Shown piece by piece: positions 6,559 to 14,699 of a DNA stretch of 20,282 nucleotides. Under the pieces are notes generated by a model. It had not been told where the DNA came from. It searched no databases and worked only from the letters and a program-made list of their open reading frames with translations. Position 1 is the first letter of the stretch, and each line of letters opens with the position of its first letter. Source of the stretch: an uncultured Coriobacteriaceae bacterium. Its GTDB lineage: Bacteria; Actinomycetota; Coriobacteriia; Coriobacteriales; QAMH01. Made by a program: the position numbers and the translations under genes. Location: contig CACZSV010000100.1 of NCBI GenBank assembly GCA_902783925.1, positions 1-20,282 on the forward strand. The letters are read 5' to 3'.

Positions 6559-7389
6559 ATGGGGCAGTTTATTACCAGAGACCACGTATCAGAAGCTGTG
6601 GCGTACATCCGCAACCGCGCAGATATCGAACCGCGAGCAATTGGCATCGTGCTCGGTAGTGGCTTTGGCGAGCTCGCCGAGGCACTCGAGGATCTTGTCG
6701 CGCTCGATTACAGCGATGTCCCCTATATGGTTGGCTCAACAGCCCCTCTGCATCACGGTCGCTTTATCATTGGCAGGCTCGACGGCCGTCCGGTCATCTG
6801 CATGCAGGGTCGCCTGCACGCATACGAGGGAAACACTGCTCAGCAGATCGCGTTTCCCATATGCGTTTTGCACGAGCTCGGGGTAATGGAGCTCATCGTT
6901 ACCAATGCGGCGGGTGGCATCAACGCGGAGTTCAACGTGGGCGATCTCATGCTCATCGATGATCAGATTAACTTGCTGGGGAAAAACCCCTGCGCAGGAG
7001 AAGAGCAGGGTGATCTGTGGCCGCGCTTTTTCGACATGACCCATGCATATTCGCCGGAAATGCGCAGGAGGGCGCGTGAGGCAGCCGACGAATGCGGCAT
7101 AACGCTCAAGCATGGCGTGTATATCGCGACGCTCGGGCCGTCGTTTGAAACGCCTGCGGAAATCAGGGCGTTTAAGACGCTCGGAGCAGACGCCGTTGGC
7201 ATGTCCACGGTCTTCGAGGTGATTGCCGCGAATGCCCTTGGTATGGACGTGCTCGGCATCTCCATGATTTCGAATCCTGCTGCGGGCGTTCAAGAAGAGC
7301 CCTTGAGCATGGGCGACGTTACCAAGGCGGCGCTTGCATCGGCTAAAGAAGCCGGCCGTCTCATGAGGGCGATAATATCGGCCGGGTAA
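6559..7389 (+). CDS. punA: Purine nucleoside phosphorylase (trimeric, inosine/guanosine type)
   Basis: The 276-residue enzyme phosphorolyses inosine and guanosine and their deoxy forms to free base and (deoxy)ribose-1-phosphate in cytosolic purine salvage. Motifs in order: IGIVLGSGFGELAEAL (28-43), LHHGRF (64-69), MQGRLHAYEG (82-91), TNAAGGIN (115-122), GPSFETPAEIR (193-203) and GMSTVFE (214-220, usually GMSTVPE; the Pro is replaced by Phe). The SMISN Asn at 239 corresponds to the purine-binding Asn that favours 6-oxopurines. ATG 6559 was chosen because GGGGA lies six bases upstream; ATG 6553 abuts it, and the longer frame enters the tRNA terminator. A perfect 8-bp hairpin (7413-7439) follows the gene but has no U-tract. 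Confidence 0.93.
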   Translation: MGQFITRDHVSEAVAYIRNRADIEPRAIGIVLGSGFGELAEALEDLVALDYSDVPYMVGSTAPLHHGRFIIGRLDGRPVICMQGRLHAYEGNTAQQIAFPICVLHELGVMELIVTNAAGGINAEFNVGDLMLIDDQINLLGKNPCAGEEQGDLWPRFFDMTHAYSPEMRRRAREAADECGITLKHGVYIATLGPSFETPAEIRAFKTLGADAVGMSTVFEVIAANALGMDVLGISMISNPAAGVQEEPLSMGDVTKAALASAKEAGRLMRAIISAG

Positions 7390-7412
7390 CCCAACGGTTC
7401 GGAAACAAAGCT

Positions 7413-7439
7413 GCGCAAACGCGGTGTGGAGGTTTGCGC
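7413..7439 (+). other. Hairpin downstream of PNP, possible weak terminator
   Basis: GCGCAAAC (7413-7420) and GTTTGCGC (7432-7439) form a perfect 8-bp stem with an 11-base loop, 24 bases after the PNP stop. It lacks a following U-tract, so it may be a 3'-end stabiliser rather than an intrinsic terminator. Confidence 0.5.
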
Positions 7440-7459
7440 TTGGGGCTCATAACCGTTAC

Positions 7460-7486
7460 TTTACATTGCAGATATACGTTTATAAT
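7460..7486 (+). promoter_or_regulatory. Promoter of the BFN gene
   Basis: TTTACA (7460-7465) and a perfect TATAAT (7481-7486) are separated by 15 bp, short of the ideal 17. The box lies 30 bases before ATG 7517, leaving room for a GAGGGGG Shine-Dalgarno in the leader. Confidence 0.6.
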
Positions 7487-7516
7487 TGACGCAAGTGGAC
7501 CTTGAGGGGGTGCATT

Positions 7517-8041
7517 ATGGTACTGGTAAATGTCGAATCGCTCGTCATCGGGATCTTGCCCATGCCGTCGGTCATCACCCTGCGCGTGATCGAAGAGCGC
7601 GAGGATGTTCCAGAAGACCTCGTGCTGCCCATCTGGATAGGCACCATGGAGGCAACTGCCATAGCCGCCGCGCTTGAAGGTCATGCATCAGATCGCCCCA
7701 TTACGCACATGCTTGCGAACGATCTTGTGAAATCTTTGGGAGGCTCTATCAGCCGCGTTGTCATAGACCGCGTCGAAGAGACCACATTCTATGCGACTAT
7801 ATACCTGCGCTGTCCAAACGGCATGTTCACGCGCGTCGACGCGCGTCCGAGTGACGCCATCGCCCTTGCCGCACGTGCCAACGTGCCCCTGTTCGTCGAA
7901 GAAGAGGTCATGAAGGCGGCTGCGTGCCCGCGTGCGCTCACCCCGGGCCAAGATGAGCAGATCGAGCTTGAGGAATTCGACAAGTTCATCGAGCATATCG
8001 AACCAGAAGACTTTGTCGCCCACGGGCCGAACAAAGAGTAA
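7517..8041 (+). CDS. Bifunctional nuclease (BFN/DUF151) family protein
   Basis: The 174-residue protein has family hallmarks LPIWIGTMEATAIAAALEG (37-55) and RPITHMLANDL (60-70). These are followed by DARPSDAIALAARANVPLFV (108-127), and the tail is acidic. Relatives are described as nucleases acting on DNA and RNA, or are simply annotated DUF151, so the activity here is inferred. ATG 7517 has GAGGGGG about seven bases upstream; the frame is open to a TTG at 7502 but that would disrupt the ribosome-binding site. The stop codon is directly abutted by the stop of the convergent helicase gene, with no space for a terminator between them. Confidence 0.9.
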   Translation: MVLVNVESLVIGILPMPSVITLRVIEEREDVPEDLVLPIWIGTMEATAIAAALEGHASDRPITHMLANDLVKSLGGSISRVVIDRVEETTFYATIYLRCPNGMFTRVDARPSDAIALAARANVPLFVEEEVMKAAACPRALTPGQDEQIELEEFDKFIEHIEPEDFVAHGPNKE

Positions 8042-10969
8042 TCAATCTACGCCTGGCGCTCCGTAGCGCATTGTTCGGGCAATCTCGTCGGTACCGCATA
8101 CGCGTATGTCATGCGTTGGCATCGCGCGCAAAAACGACTTCCCGTAGCTTTTCGTGATTGAACGGGAGTCGGCGATGACCATCCAACCGGTGTCTGTCGA
8201 GTTGCGTATGAGCCTGCCCGCAGCCTGCTTGAGATCCATTACCGCTTCTGGAAGTGTGTACTTTCGCCAGGCGACATGTCTTTCGCGCGCTTCGCGCTCG
8301 CGCGAAATTGGATCGTTTGGCCTGCCAAATGGTAGACGGGCGATGACGACGCAGCGCAAGGTGTCGCCGGGGGCATCAAACCCCTCCCAAAATGATCTCA
8401 AGGCGAATAACGAAAGCGACTCGTCGGCGAGAAAGCGGTCTCGTAAGGTCTTGGTGTTTGAGCCCTTCGTCTGCGCGATGAGACCGAGCCCTTGTGTAGC
8501 GAGAAGGGGCTTGAGCTTGCGGTAGGCAGCCTCCATTTCACGGCGGTTGGTAAACAGCGTGAGGACGGAGCCGCCCATCGCGGTGTGCACTTCGTATAGC
8601 AGGTGCAAGAAATCGTCTTGATATGCAGGGGCAGTCGGCTCGGGCATGTCATCGGCAACGAATACGGTCATATGCTCGTCGAATTTGTAGCTCGATGCCA
8701 GTACGTCCGTGAAAACCCGGTCTACAGGCAGTTGGTCAAGCCCCGACGCCCGCAAAAAATGTGCGTAGGGTTCCTTTTCTGCCGTCGCGAGCGTCGCGGA
8801 TGTAAAAACGACGCTTTTCATCTGCGGATAGAAGAGCTCGGACAGGACATCGCCGATGTTCAGTTTGGATGCTTCGAGCGTCTCGACAAGCCTGTTGGGG
8901 CTGCGGTTAATCTGAGCTGCGTAGACAAACGAGGTGTCAACGCCGCCCATGACGAGTGTCAGCGCATCTCGAGCCCCCCGCAGGTCGCTTGCTACGCCCG
9001 ATAGGTCCGCCAGCTGGCTCGCCAGGGCGCCCTCGAATTGCTCGAGCATCGATACGAGGTCTGCCATCCTGCCCACAAGGCCGAATAGCGAATCCGCTAA
9101 AAGCGCCCCCATGCTCTCAAGCGCGACCCATTCGTGTTTTTCGCGCAGGGAGGCGTCAATCCACACGCTTGCCTGCACGTACGGGCTATCGGCGTCTTGC
9201 GAATCTGCACCGAGCTCCTTGACCTGCATAAAAAATGCTTCTGCCTGCTCGCGAGTAGCATCTACGCGGTTGTCGATATCAATCGTGGCCCCGTAGAGCA
9301 TGTCGCCGCCCTCGAGCAGGGGCGCCTTCTTGCGGACCTGGGCCGTTAGGCCAGATTTCTGGTTGGAAAGACGCGCGAGCGCATGCTCTAGATCGCGTGC
9401 GGATATGGAATGGGATAGCTGCCTGCGAGCTTCCGACTCGACGGAGTGCGCCTCGTCAATTATCCAGTGCCGTATGGGCGGAAGAATGCCGTTGTCTGCC
9501 TGCATATCGCGAAAGAGGAGCGCGTGGTTTGTGATGACGATATCTGCGCTGGCAGCACGGCGCCTGGCCCCATGCAGGTAGCAGCGAAAGGGAAAGAAAG
9601 GACAACGTCGTTTGAGGCAATCATGAGGGCTTGCCTGCACCTCGCTGCGGGGCAAGCCATACCAATGGATGTTCAGAGCATCGAGGTCGCCCCAGCTCGT
9701 CTGCGCAATGTAGTTCAGAAGCGTTGCTATCATCTGGATGACGGCCACGCTATCTTTTTCGCTGTTGCGTGCCATGCGCTCGATTTTTCGCATGCAAGGG
9801 TAGTGCTCATAGCCCTTGAGCGCCACGTATTCCAGCTTTCCAAGCGCGTCTTTCAGGCGCGGAAGTTCGTGGTACACGAGCTGGTCCATGAGCGCGTTGG
9901 TCTTTGTCGCCACCCCAACCGTGATCTTGTTTTCACGTGCAATGTGCGAGCAGGGAAGCAGATATGCCATCGACTTTCCGACCCCAGTGCCCGCTTCGAG
10001 AACACCGATGCGCTCGGAAGAAAAGCAATGCACGACGTCTTTGGCCATCGCCGTTTGCTCGGCGCGTTCTTCGTAGTCCGGATACATGAGACCGGCAATT
10101 CCCTCGGCAGAAAACGCATTCTCGATATGGGCTTCGTCCGGAAACTTCAAGAGCACGTCATCGGCATCTCGGCGCGGGATGTGGTCTTCCTGCTTTGCCT
10201 GCTGGCTCCTCACTTGTCTCAAGGAAAAATCGATCCCAGGCATAGCCTGAGCCGCCTGCGAGAAATAGTCGCGTAGCGGCCAGTGCGTCTGGGGTGATAG
10301 CCCCGAAATATACGCCGCGACGCCCGGATGCATACTGTGAAGAGCCGCGAGCAGAACGCGCCACACGCCAGCAAGCGCAATGATGTCATCCATCGCTCTA
10401 TGAGAGGGAATGTGGCAGCCAAATGCGCGGGCGAGGTCTGCTAGACGGTGCGTCTTGAGGCGGGGCAGCACGATTTGCGCCAGCGCGAACGTATCCACCC
10501 ATTCCCCTGTCAACGTGCCCGCTTTGGCGTGGGGCATGATAAAAGATTGATCGAAAGAGGCGTTGTGGGCTACGAGCGTGCTGCTTCCGGCAAAGTCTGC
10601 GAGCATTTTTACGGCCTCTTTGGGGGCGGGGGCACCGATGAGGTCCTCGGATCTTATGCCCGTAAGTTCGGTGATTTCCTGCGGGATGCGCGTGTTCGGG
10701 TTAACCAGGGTCTCAAGGCTATCGATAATGGCGTTTCCTCTTACGCGAATGGCAGCCATCTCGATAAGCTCGCAACGTTTTGGATCGAGTCCGGTGGTCT
10801 CGGTGTCGAGTATGACCACCTCGTCTTCGAAAAGCCCCACCTCAAGATTGCTGGCGAGTTCTGCCAAATCTCGGTAGAGCTTGACGATTTTAGGTTCTGT
10901 GCCGGCGATAACGTGTTCGTCTAAATGGGCGCTATCTGTGTCTATGGGGATGTCCGTGTTCATGTGCAT
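8042..10969 (-). CDS. DinG/XPD-like Fe-S helicase with N-terminal DEDDh exonuclease domain
   Basis: The 975-residue protein fuses two domains. Residues about 50-200 are a DnaQ-like 3'-5' exonuclease with ILDTETTG (D55, E57), VAHNASFD (D140) and HRAMDD (H190, D195). Residues about 300-970 are an SF2 DinG/XPD helicase with Walker A GTGVGKS (327-333), DEAH (505-508), and four candidate Fe-S cysteines C392, C451, C456 and C463. A TSAT motif near 722 and QAAGRLIR near 914-921 complete it. Family members unwind 5'-tailed DNA, R-loops or DNA-RNA hybrids in repair, using a 4Fe-4S cluster. Numbering is from ATG 10969; ATG 10963 is equally possible and sits better behind GTAGG. No good promoter was found upstream. 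It is the only leftward gene in this part of the window. Confidence 0.92.
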   Translation of the reverse strand: MHMNTDIPIDTDSAHLDEHVIAGTEPKIVKLYRDLAELASNLEVGLFEDEVVILDTETTGLDPKRCELIEMAAIRVRGNAIIDSLETLVNPNTRIPQEITELTGIRSEDLIGAPAPKEAVKMLADFAGSSTLVAHNASFDQSFIMPHAKAGTLTGEWVDTFALAQIVLPRLKTHRLADLARAFGCHIPSHRAMDDIIALAGVWRVLLAALHSMHPGVAAYISGLSPQTHWPLRDYFSQAAQAMPGIDFSLRQVRSQQAKQEDHIPRRDADDVLLKFPDEAHIENAFSAEGIAGLMYPDYEERAEQTAMAKDVVHCFSSERIGVLEAGTGVGKSMAYLLPCSHIARENKITVGVATKTNALMDQLVYHELPRLKDALGKLEYVALKGYEHYPCMRKIERMARNSEKDSVAVIQMIATLLNYIAQTSWGDLDALNIHWYGLPRSEVQASPHDCLKRRCPFFPFRCYLHGARRRAASADIVITNHALLFRDMQADNGILPPIRHWIIDEAHSVESEARRQLSHSISARDLEHALARLSNQKSGLTAQVRKKAPLLEGGDMLYGATIDIDNRVDATREQAEAFFMQVKELGADSQDADSPYVQASVWIDASLREKHEWVALESMGALLADSLFGLVGRMADLVSMLEQFEGALASQLADLSGVASDLRGARDALTLVMGGVDTSFVYAAQINRSPNRLVETLEASKLNIGDVLSELFYPQMKSVVFTSATLATAEKEPYAHFLRASGLDQLPVDRVFTDVLASSYKFDEHMTVFVADDMPEPTAPAYQDDFLHLLYEVHTAMGGSVLTLFTNRREMEAAYRKLKPLLATQGLGLIAQTKGSNTKTLRDRFLADESLSLFALRSFWEGFDAPGDTLRCVVIARLPFGRPNDPISREREARERHVAWRKYTLPEAVMDLKQAAGRLIRNSTDTGWMVIADSRSITKSYGKSFLRAMPTHDIRVCGTDEIARTMRYGAPGVD

Positions 10970-11021
10970 AGCCTACCACGCTTTATGCTGCTCCCGTGCG
11001 AGCAAGGCCATTCTTCTGCTA

Positions 11022-11045
11022 CGAGCATGAGCGCTGATATGCTCG
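11022..11045. repeat. Inverted repeat between dinG-like and diguanylate cyclase genes
   Basis: CGAGCAT and ATGCTCG (7 bp each, 10-base spacer) form a perfect dyad in the divergent spacer, 53 bp upstream of the helicase start. It could be an operator or hairpin; nothing else supports either. Confidence 0.4.
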
Positions 11046-11139
11046 CCTGGACCGGTGCATTCACTATTGGGGCCATCGGTAAAATACAAGCTTGAATTCA
11101 ACTCAAGAGGTGTACAAAATTGAAATATGCGCATATCCC

Positions 11140-11170
11140 TTGCATACAGACGTTGTCATCACGCTATAAT
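11140..11170 (+). promoter_or_regulatory. Promoter of the diguanylate cyclase gene
   Basis: TATAAT at 11165-11170 is perfect; TTGCAT (11140-11145) is the best -35 but at a long 19-bp spacing. Initiation would be about 33 bases before ATG 11210. Confidence 0.5.
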
Positions 11171-11209
11171 TACCGCGCAGGAACACTAGCGGAGAAACAC
11201 AGCCACCAT

Positions 11210-12895
11210 ATGAAGAGGTCACACACAGATATTGTTTTGGGCGCAATATTTTGCGTGGCCATGCTCGTGTTTATCGGTATTTTGACGGCGAGTTTCGTGC
11301 CCCGGCAAAGCCAGTTTTCCTCTCCAGATCCGCCCATCGATTTTGACGAGGGCTGGACAACATCCGACGGCGAGACAATCGCAGCGAGCAGGCTCTACGA
11401 GAAGGTGCAGAATGCAGGTGAGCCCATCGTCATCTCCAAGCAGCTCCCCAGCACGTTTTATAACGACAGCTACCTGAACTTCAATGCGAAAAACGTCGAT
11501 TTTATCGTTACGGTCAACGGTCAGGTTTGCTATGGATATAACGGAGACGACCCATCGGGACAGGGCGGACTCGAATCGTACTTCCAACACGTACGAATGG
11601 ACAAATCGTACGAGGGTGCCACCATCGTCATACGTGCAATACCGGCATACACCGACGGGACCTCGTTTTTTGCAGACATGGCTATATGCGCGGTTAACGA
11701 GTACGGTTTTTGGTATATCCAAAGGTACGGCTTCCAATTTTTAGTGAGCCTGCTCATCATCTTTATCGGCTTACTTCAGATTGTGCAGTACTTCTCGATT
11801 CCGCGTGAGTTCCATACGTACAACTCTCTAGCCCTCGGAATCGGCGCGATTGCCTTTGGCATCTGGGCATGCATCGAGACGCAAGTACCCATGCTGCTCG
11901 TGGGTTCGGTCACCCCGCAGCTTCTCATGATCGAATGGGTCTGCCTTTTCTTAATTCCATACCCAACCACGCTCTTCTTTTCCTCGATCATCACCCGTCG
12001 CTCGCGTTTGGCAGAGAACATCGTGCTGGTCGCGAACGTCGCTTTGGCGTTGACTGCTGCAATCTGTCTTTTGCTGCATGTGGTGGATATGCGCGGCATG
12101 GACCTCTTTATTTTCCCGTTGCTGGGGATATTCGCGGTGTGCGGTTTTGCGGCGGGCATCCGCAGTGCGTTTTCGCGAAAGGACGTGCAGGAGTCTCAAC
12201 GAATGAGCGCGTGGTCATTGGTGGCCGTCCTCACGTGTGTTGTTCTTGCAACGGCAAACTTAGTGTCTCGCCTTTTCTTCGGGGCTCTTGGCGTCGACTC
12301 GGCGTCCATCGGTCGACTCGGCGTTCTTATCATGCAGGTTATTCTGCTCGGTGAGTTCATGCAAAAAGGTAGCAAAAATTCACGTGCTGCTGCAGAAAGC
12401 GAGGCTATGCGCAAGCTAGCCTACGTCGATGCGCTCACAGGTATCGGCAACAGAACCGCCTTTGACCTCGCCTGCGATGTCCTCGAAGAGCGCAAAGACG
12501 AGGAGGGCTTTGACTTTCTCATGGTCTGCTTTGACGTGGACGATCTGAAAGCCGTCAACGACAACTACGGCCACGAAGCTGGCGATAAGCATCTAGTTGC
12601 AGCAAGCCGTGTGCTCCAGGCCGCATTTGGCGATATCGGTGAGGTGTTCCGCATCGGTGGCGATGAGTTCGATGCTCTGATAAGTGGAGACGACCCCCTC
12701 AAGAAGTACGGAGAGGCGCTGAAGCGGCTGCGCAAGCTCGAAGACCAGTACAACAACGAAAACCCGGAAAACAAGCTGCGCATAAGCTGCGGCACCTGCC
12801 TGCTTTCCGAGACCGAAAACCGCACTATTCGCGAGGTCAGCGTCATGGCAGATGCTGCGATGTATAGGGACAAAGAGTCTCACAAGGCCGCCTAG
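11210..12895 (+). CDS. Membrane diguanylate cyclase with extracytoplasmic sensor region
   Basis: The 561-residue protein has a signal-anchor helix (about 7-29), an outside region of about 145 residues (31-175) lacking a domain I can name, and a membrane block (about 176-385) resembling 7TM-DISM-type sensors with about seven hydrophobic segments. A GGDEF domain follows (about 402-561): DALTGIGNR (407-415), FDVDDLKAVN, GHEAGD and RIGGDEF (481-487). It would make c-di-GMP from two GTP in response to an external signal. No RxxD inhibitory site is seen five residues before GGDEF, so product feedback may be lacking. ATG 11210 has no good Shine-Dalgarno. TTG 11120, in frame, has AAGAGGTG seven bases upstream and would add 30 residues, but the -10 box lies inside that extension. 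The start is uncertain; the domain call is firm. Confidence 0.9.
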   Translation: MKRSHTDIVLGAIFCVAMLVFIGILTASFVPRQSQFSSPDPPIDFDEGWTTSDGETIAASRLYEKVQNAGEPIVISKQLPSTFYNDSYLNFNAKNVDFIVTVNGQVCYGYNGDDPSGQGGLESYFQHVRMDKSYEGATIVIRAIPAYTDGTSFFADMAICAVNEYGFWYIQRYGFQFLVSLLIIFIGLLQIVQYFSIPREFHTYNSLALGIGAIAFGIWACIETQVPMLLVGSVTPQLLMIEWVCLFLIPYPTTLFFSSIITRRSRLAENIVLVANVALALTAAICLLLHVVDMRGMDLFIFPLLGIFAVCGFAAGIRSAFSRKDVQESQRMSAWSLVAVLTCVVLATANLVSRLFFGALGVDSASIGRLGVLIMQVILLGEFMQKGSKNSRAAAESEAMRKLAYVDALTGIGNRTAFDLACDVLEERKDEEGFDFLMVCFDVDDLKAVNDNYGHEAGDKHLVAASRVLQAAFGDIGEVFRIGGDEFDALISGDDPLKKYGEALKRLRKLEDQYNNENPENKLRISCGTCLLSETENRTIREVSVMADAAMYRDKESHKAA

Positions 12896-12949
12896 CTCTG
12901 ACCGCATCCGATGCTCGATGTTTGCGTGAGAGGTGTGATCTGGCACGAG

Positions 12950-12992
12950 CTTCTTCGACTCCGCTCGCTTAAGCGGCTTGCTTCAGAATGAC
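12950..12992. repeat. REP-like palindromic segment
   Basis: The stretch TTCTTCGACTCCGCTCGC, palindrome CGCTTAAGCG (12966-12975) and TTCAGAATGACA look like the short dispersed palindromic repeats common in intergenic DNA of many bacteria. A single copy is seen here, so dispersion is not shown. Confidence 0.35.
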
Positions 12993-13113
12993 ATTTATCC
13001 CATCAGCCCTGTCCACACAGAGAATAATTATTTCTCCGTTTGCACGTTGTCGTGCCACGGCGCTGCGCTTCTACTATAGAATCTGATGAACCACCAAAGA
13101 GGAGGAACAAACA

Positions 13114-14694
13114 ATGGAGTTCGTCGGCACGTTTTGGGCGCTCGTTCCGCCCATTGTCGCAATAGTTCTTGCGCTTATCACCAAAGAGACATACACCTCG
13201 TTGTTCGTGGGCATTCTCGTTGGCGCTCTGCTTCTAGCCGGGTTCGACCCTGTCAACACGGTCAATTACATGATCCTTGGTTCGGTTGGAGAAGGAGAAG
13301 ACGCGGTGAGCGTCGGCTTCATCGCCGCTATCAGCGATCCGTGGAACGCAGGCATATTCATATTTCTTGTAATGCTTGGCATTATGGTTGCGCTCGTTAA
13401 CGTCGCTGGTGGGTCCGCGGCGTTTGGCGCTTGGGCGGCAAAGCACATTAAGACGCGCGTTGGCGCCATGATCGCCACGTTCTTCCTCGGCGTGCTCATC
13501 TTTATCGACGACTACTTCAACTGCCTGACGGTTGGCGCTGTTATGCGTCCTGTGACAGATGGTCATAAGATCTCGCGCGCCAAGCTCTCGTACATAATCG
13601 ATGCGACCGCCGCGCCCATTTGCATGATCGCGCCGATTTCTTCGTGGGCCGCGGCGGTTTCCGCAACGGCATCGGATCTGGATACGGGCGTCACCGGCAT
13701 TCAGCTCTTCATCCAGGCTATCCCGTTCAATTTCTACTCGCTGCTCACCATCGTGTTCGTTGTGGGGTTGAGCATGTTGAGCTTCGACTATGGCCCCATG
13801 GCAAAAGCCGAGCTCGCCGCATATAAAGACGGTGTTTTGGGGTCCCTCGGCGAAGAAGAAAAGCTCGACAAGCCCCGTGCCTCGCTTCTCGATATGCTCA
13901 TCCCCATCATCCTGCTCATCGGTCTTTGCATTGTGGGCATGATGTATGTGGGCGGTTTTTGGGATTCAAAGGCAGAAGGCTACATGGATCTGGCGGTGGC
14001 TTTTGGCAACACGGATGCTTCAGTAGGGTTGCCCTGGGGCTCGCTCATCGCCCTGGTCATCACCTTTATCTATCTGCTTTGCCGCAGGGTGATCTCCTTC
14101 TCGGAAGCAGCCGACTGCATCGTCAATGGCTTCAAAGCTATGGTCCCGGCTATGCTCATTCTGACCTTCGCACTCACGCTCAAGCTCATGACGAGCTCGC
14201 TTGGGGCGGATGTCTACGTAGCGGGTCTGATGGAAGGCGCAGCTGCAGGCCTGTACTCCATGCTTCCGGCCATTATCTTTCTCGTGGCTGTGGGCTTGGC
14301 GTTTGCCACGGGAACGAGTTGGGGCACCTTCGGAATTCTCATCCCCATCGTCTTGCCGATTTTCTCCGCAGAGTCCACTTTGCTCGTCGTTGGCATTTCC
14401 GCATGCCTTGCCGGCGCTGTATGCGGCGATCACATGTCGCCGATTTCCGACACTACCATCATGGCCTCTGCCGGTGCTAACGTGAACCACCTCGAACACG
14501 TCTCAACGCAGCTACCCTATGCGCTGACCGTCGCTGCGATATCCTTTGTGTGCTTCTGCATTGCGGGTTTTGTGCAAAACTGGATTGTGTGCCTCGGCAT
14601 CGGTGTGGTGCTGACGGTCGCGGCGCTTTTTCTCTTGCGAAACACTGTTGGCAAACAATCGACAGAAGACCAGAAGACGTATATCAAGGCGTAG
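13114..14694 (+). CDS. NhaC-family Na+/H+ antiporter
   Basis: The 526-residue polytopic inner-membrane protein has about a dozen hydrophobic segments and NhaC-family signatures. These are FIDDYFNCLTVGAVMRP (130-146), AAPICMIAPISSWAAAVSA (166-184), GTSWGTFGILIPI (400-412) and GDHMSPISDTTIMASAGA (438-455). Family members exchange Na+ for H+, while some (MleN-like) exchange malate with Na+-lactate or move other substrates, so the substrate is not fixed. ATG 13114 has an excellent AAAGAGGAGG Shine-Dalgarno. Only five bases separate its stop from the next ATG, making a two-gene operon with the adenylation enzyme. A TATAGA at 13075 is a possible -10 with no convincing -35. Confidence 0.9.
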   Translation: MEFVGTFWALVPPIVAIVLALITKETYTSLFVGILVGALLLAGFDPVNTVNYMILGSVGEGEDAVSVGFIAAISDPWNAGIFIFLVMLGIMVALVNVAGGSAAFGAWAAKHIKTRVGAMIATFFLGVLIFIDDYFNCLTVGAVMRPVTDGHKISRAKLSYIIDATAAPICMIAPISSWAAAVSATASDLDTGVTGIQLFIQAIPFNFYSLLTIVFVVGLSMLSFDYGPMAKAELAAYKDGVLGSLGEEEKLDKPRASLLDMLIPIILLIGLCIVGMMYVGGFWDSKAEGYMDLAVAFGNTDASVGLPWGSLIALVITFIYLLCRRVISFSEAADCIVNGFKAMVPAMLILTFALTLKLMTSSLGADVYVAGLMEGAAAGLYSMLPAIIFLVAVGLAFATGTSWGTFGILIPIVLPIFSAESTLLVVGISACLAGAVCGDHMSPISDTTIMASAGANVNHLEHVSTQLPYALTVAAISFVCFCIAGFVQNWIVCLGIGVVLTVAALFLLRNTVGKQSTEDQKTYIKA

Positions 14695-14699
14695 AAGCG

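Noticed and set aside
9446..10276. 276-residue plus-strand frame inside the helicase gene
   Set aside because: It lies wholly opposite a 975-residue protein with all helicase motifs.
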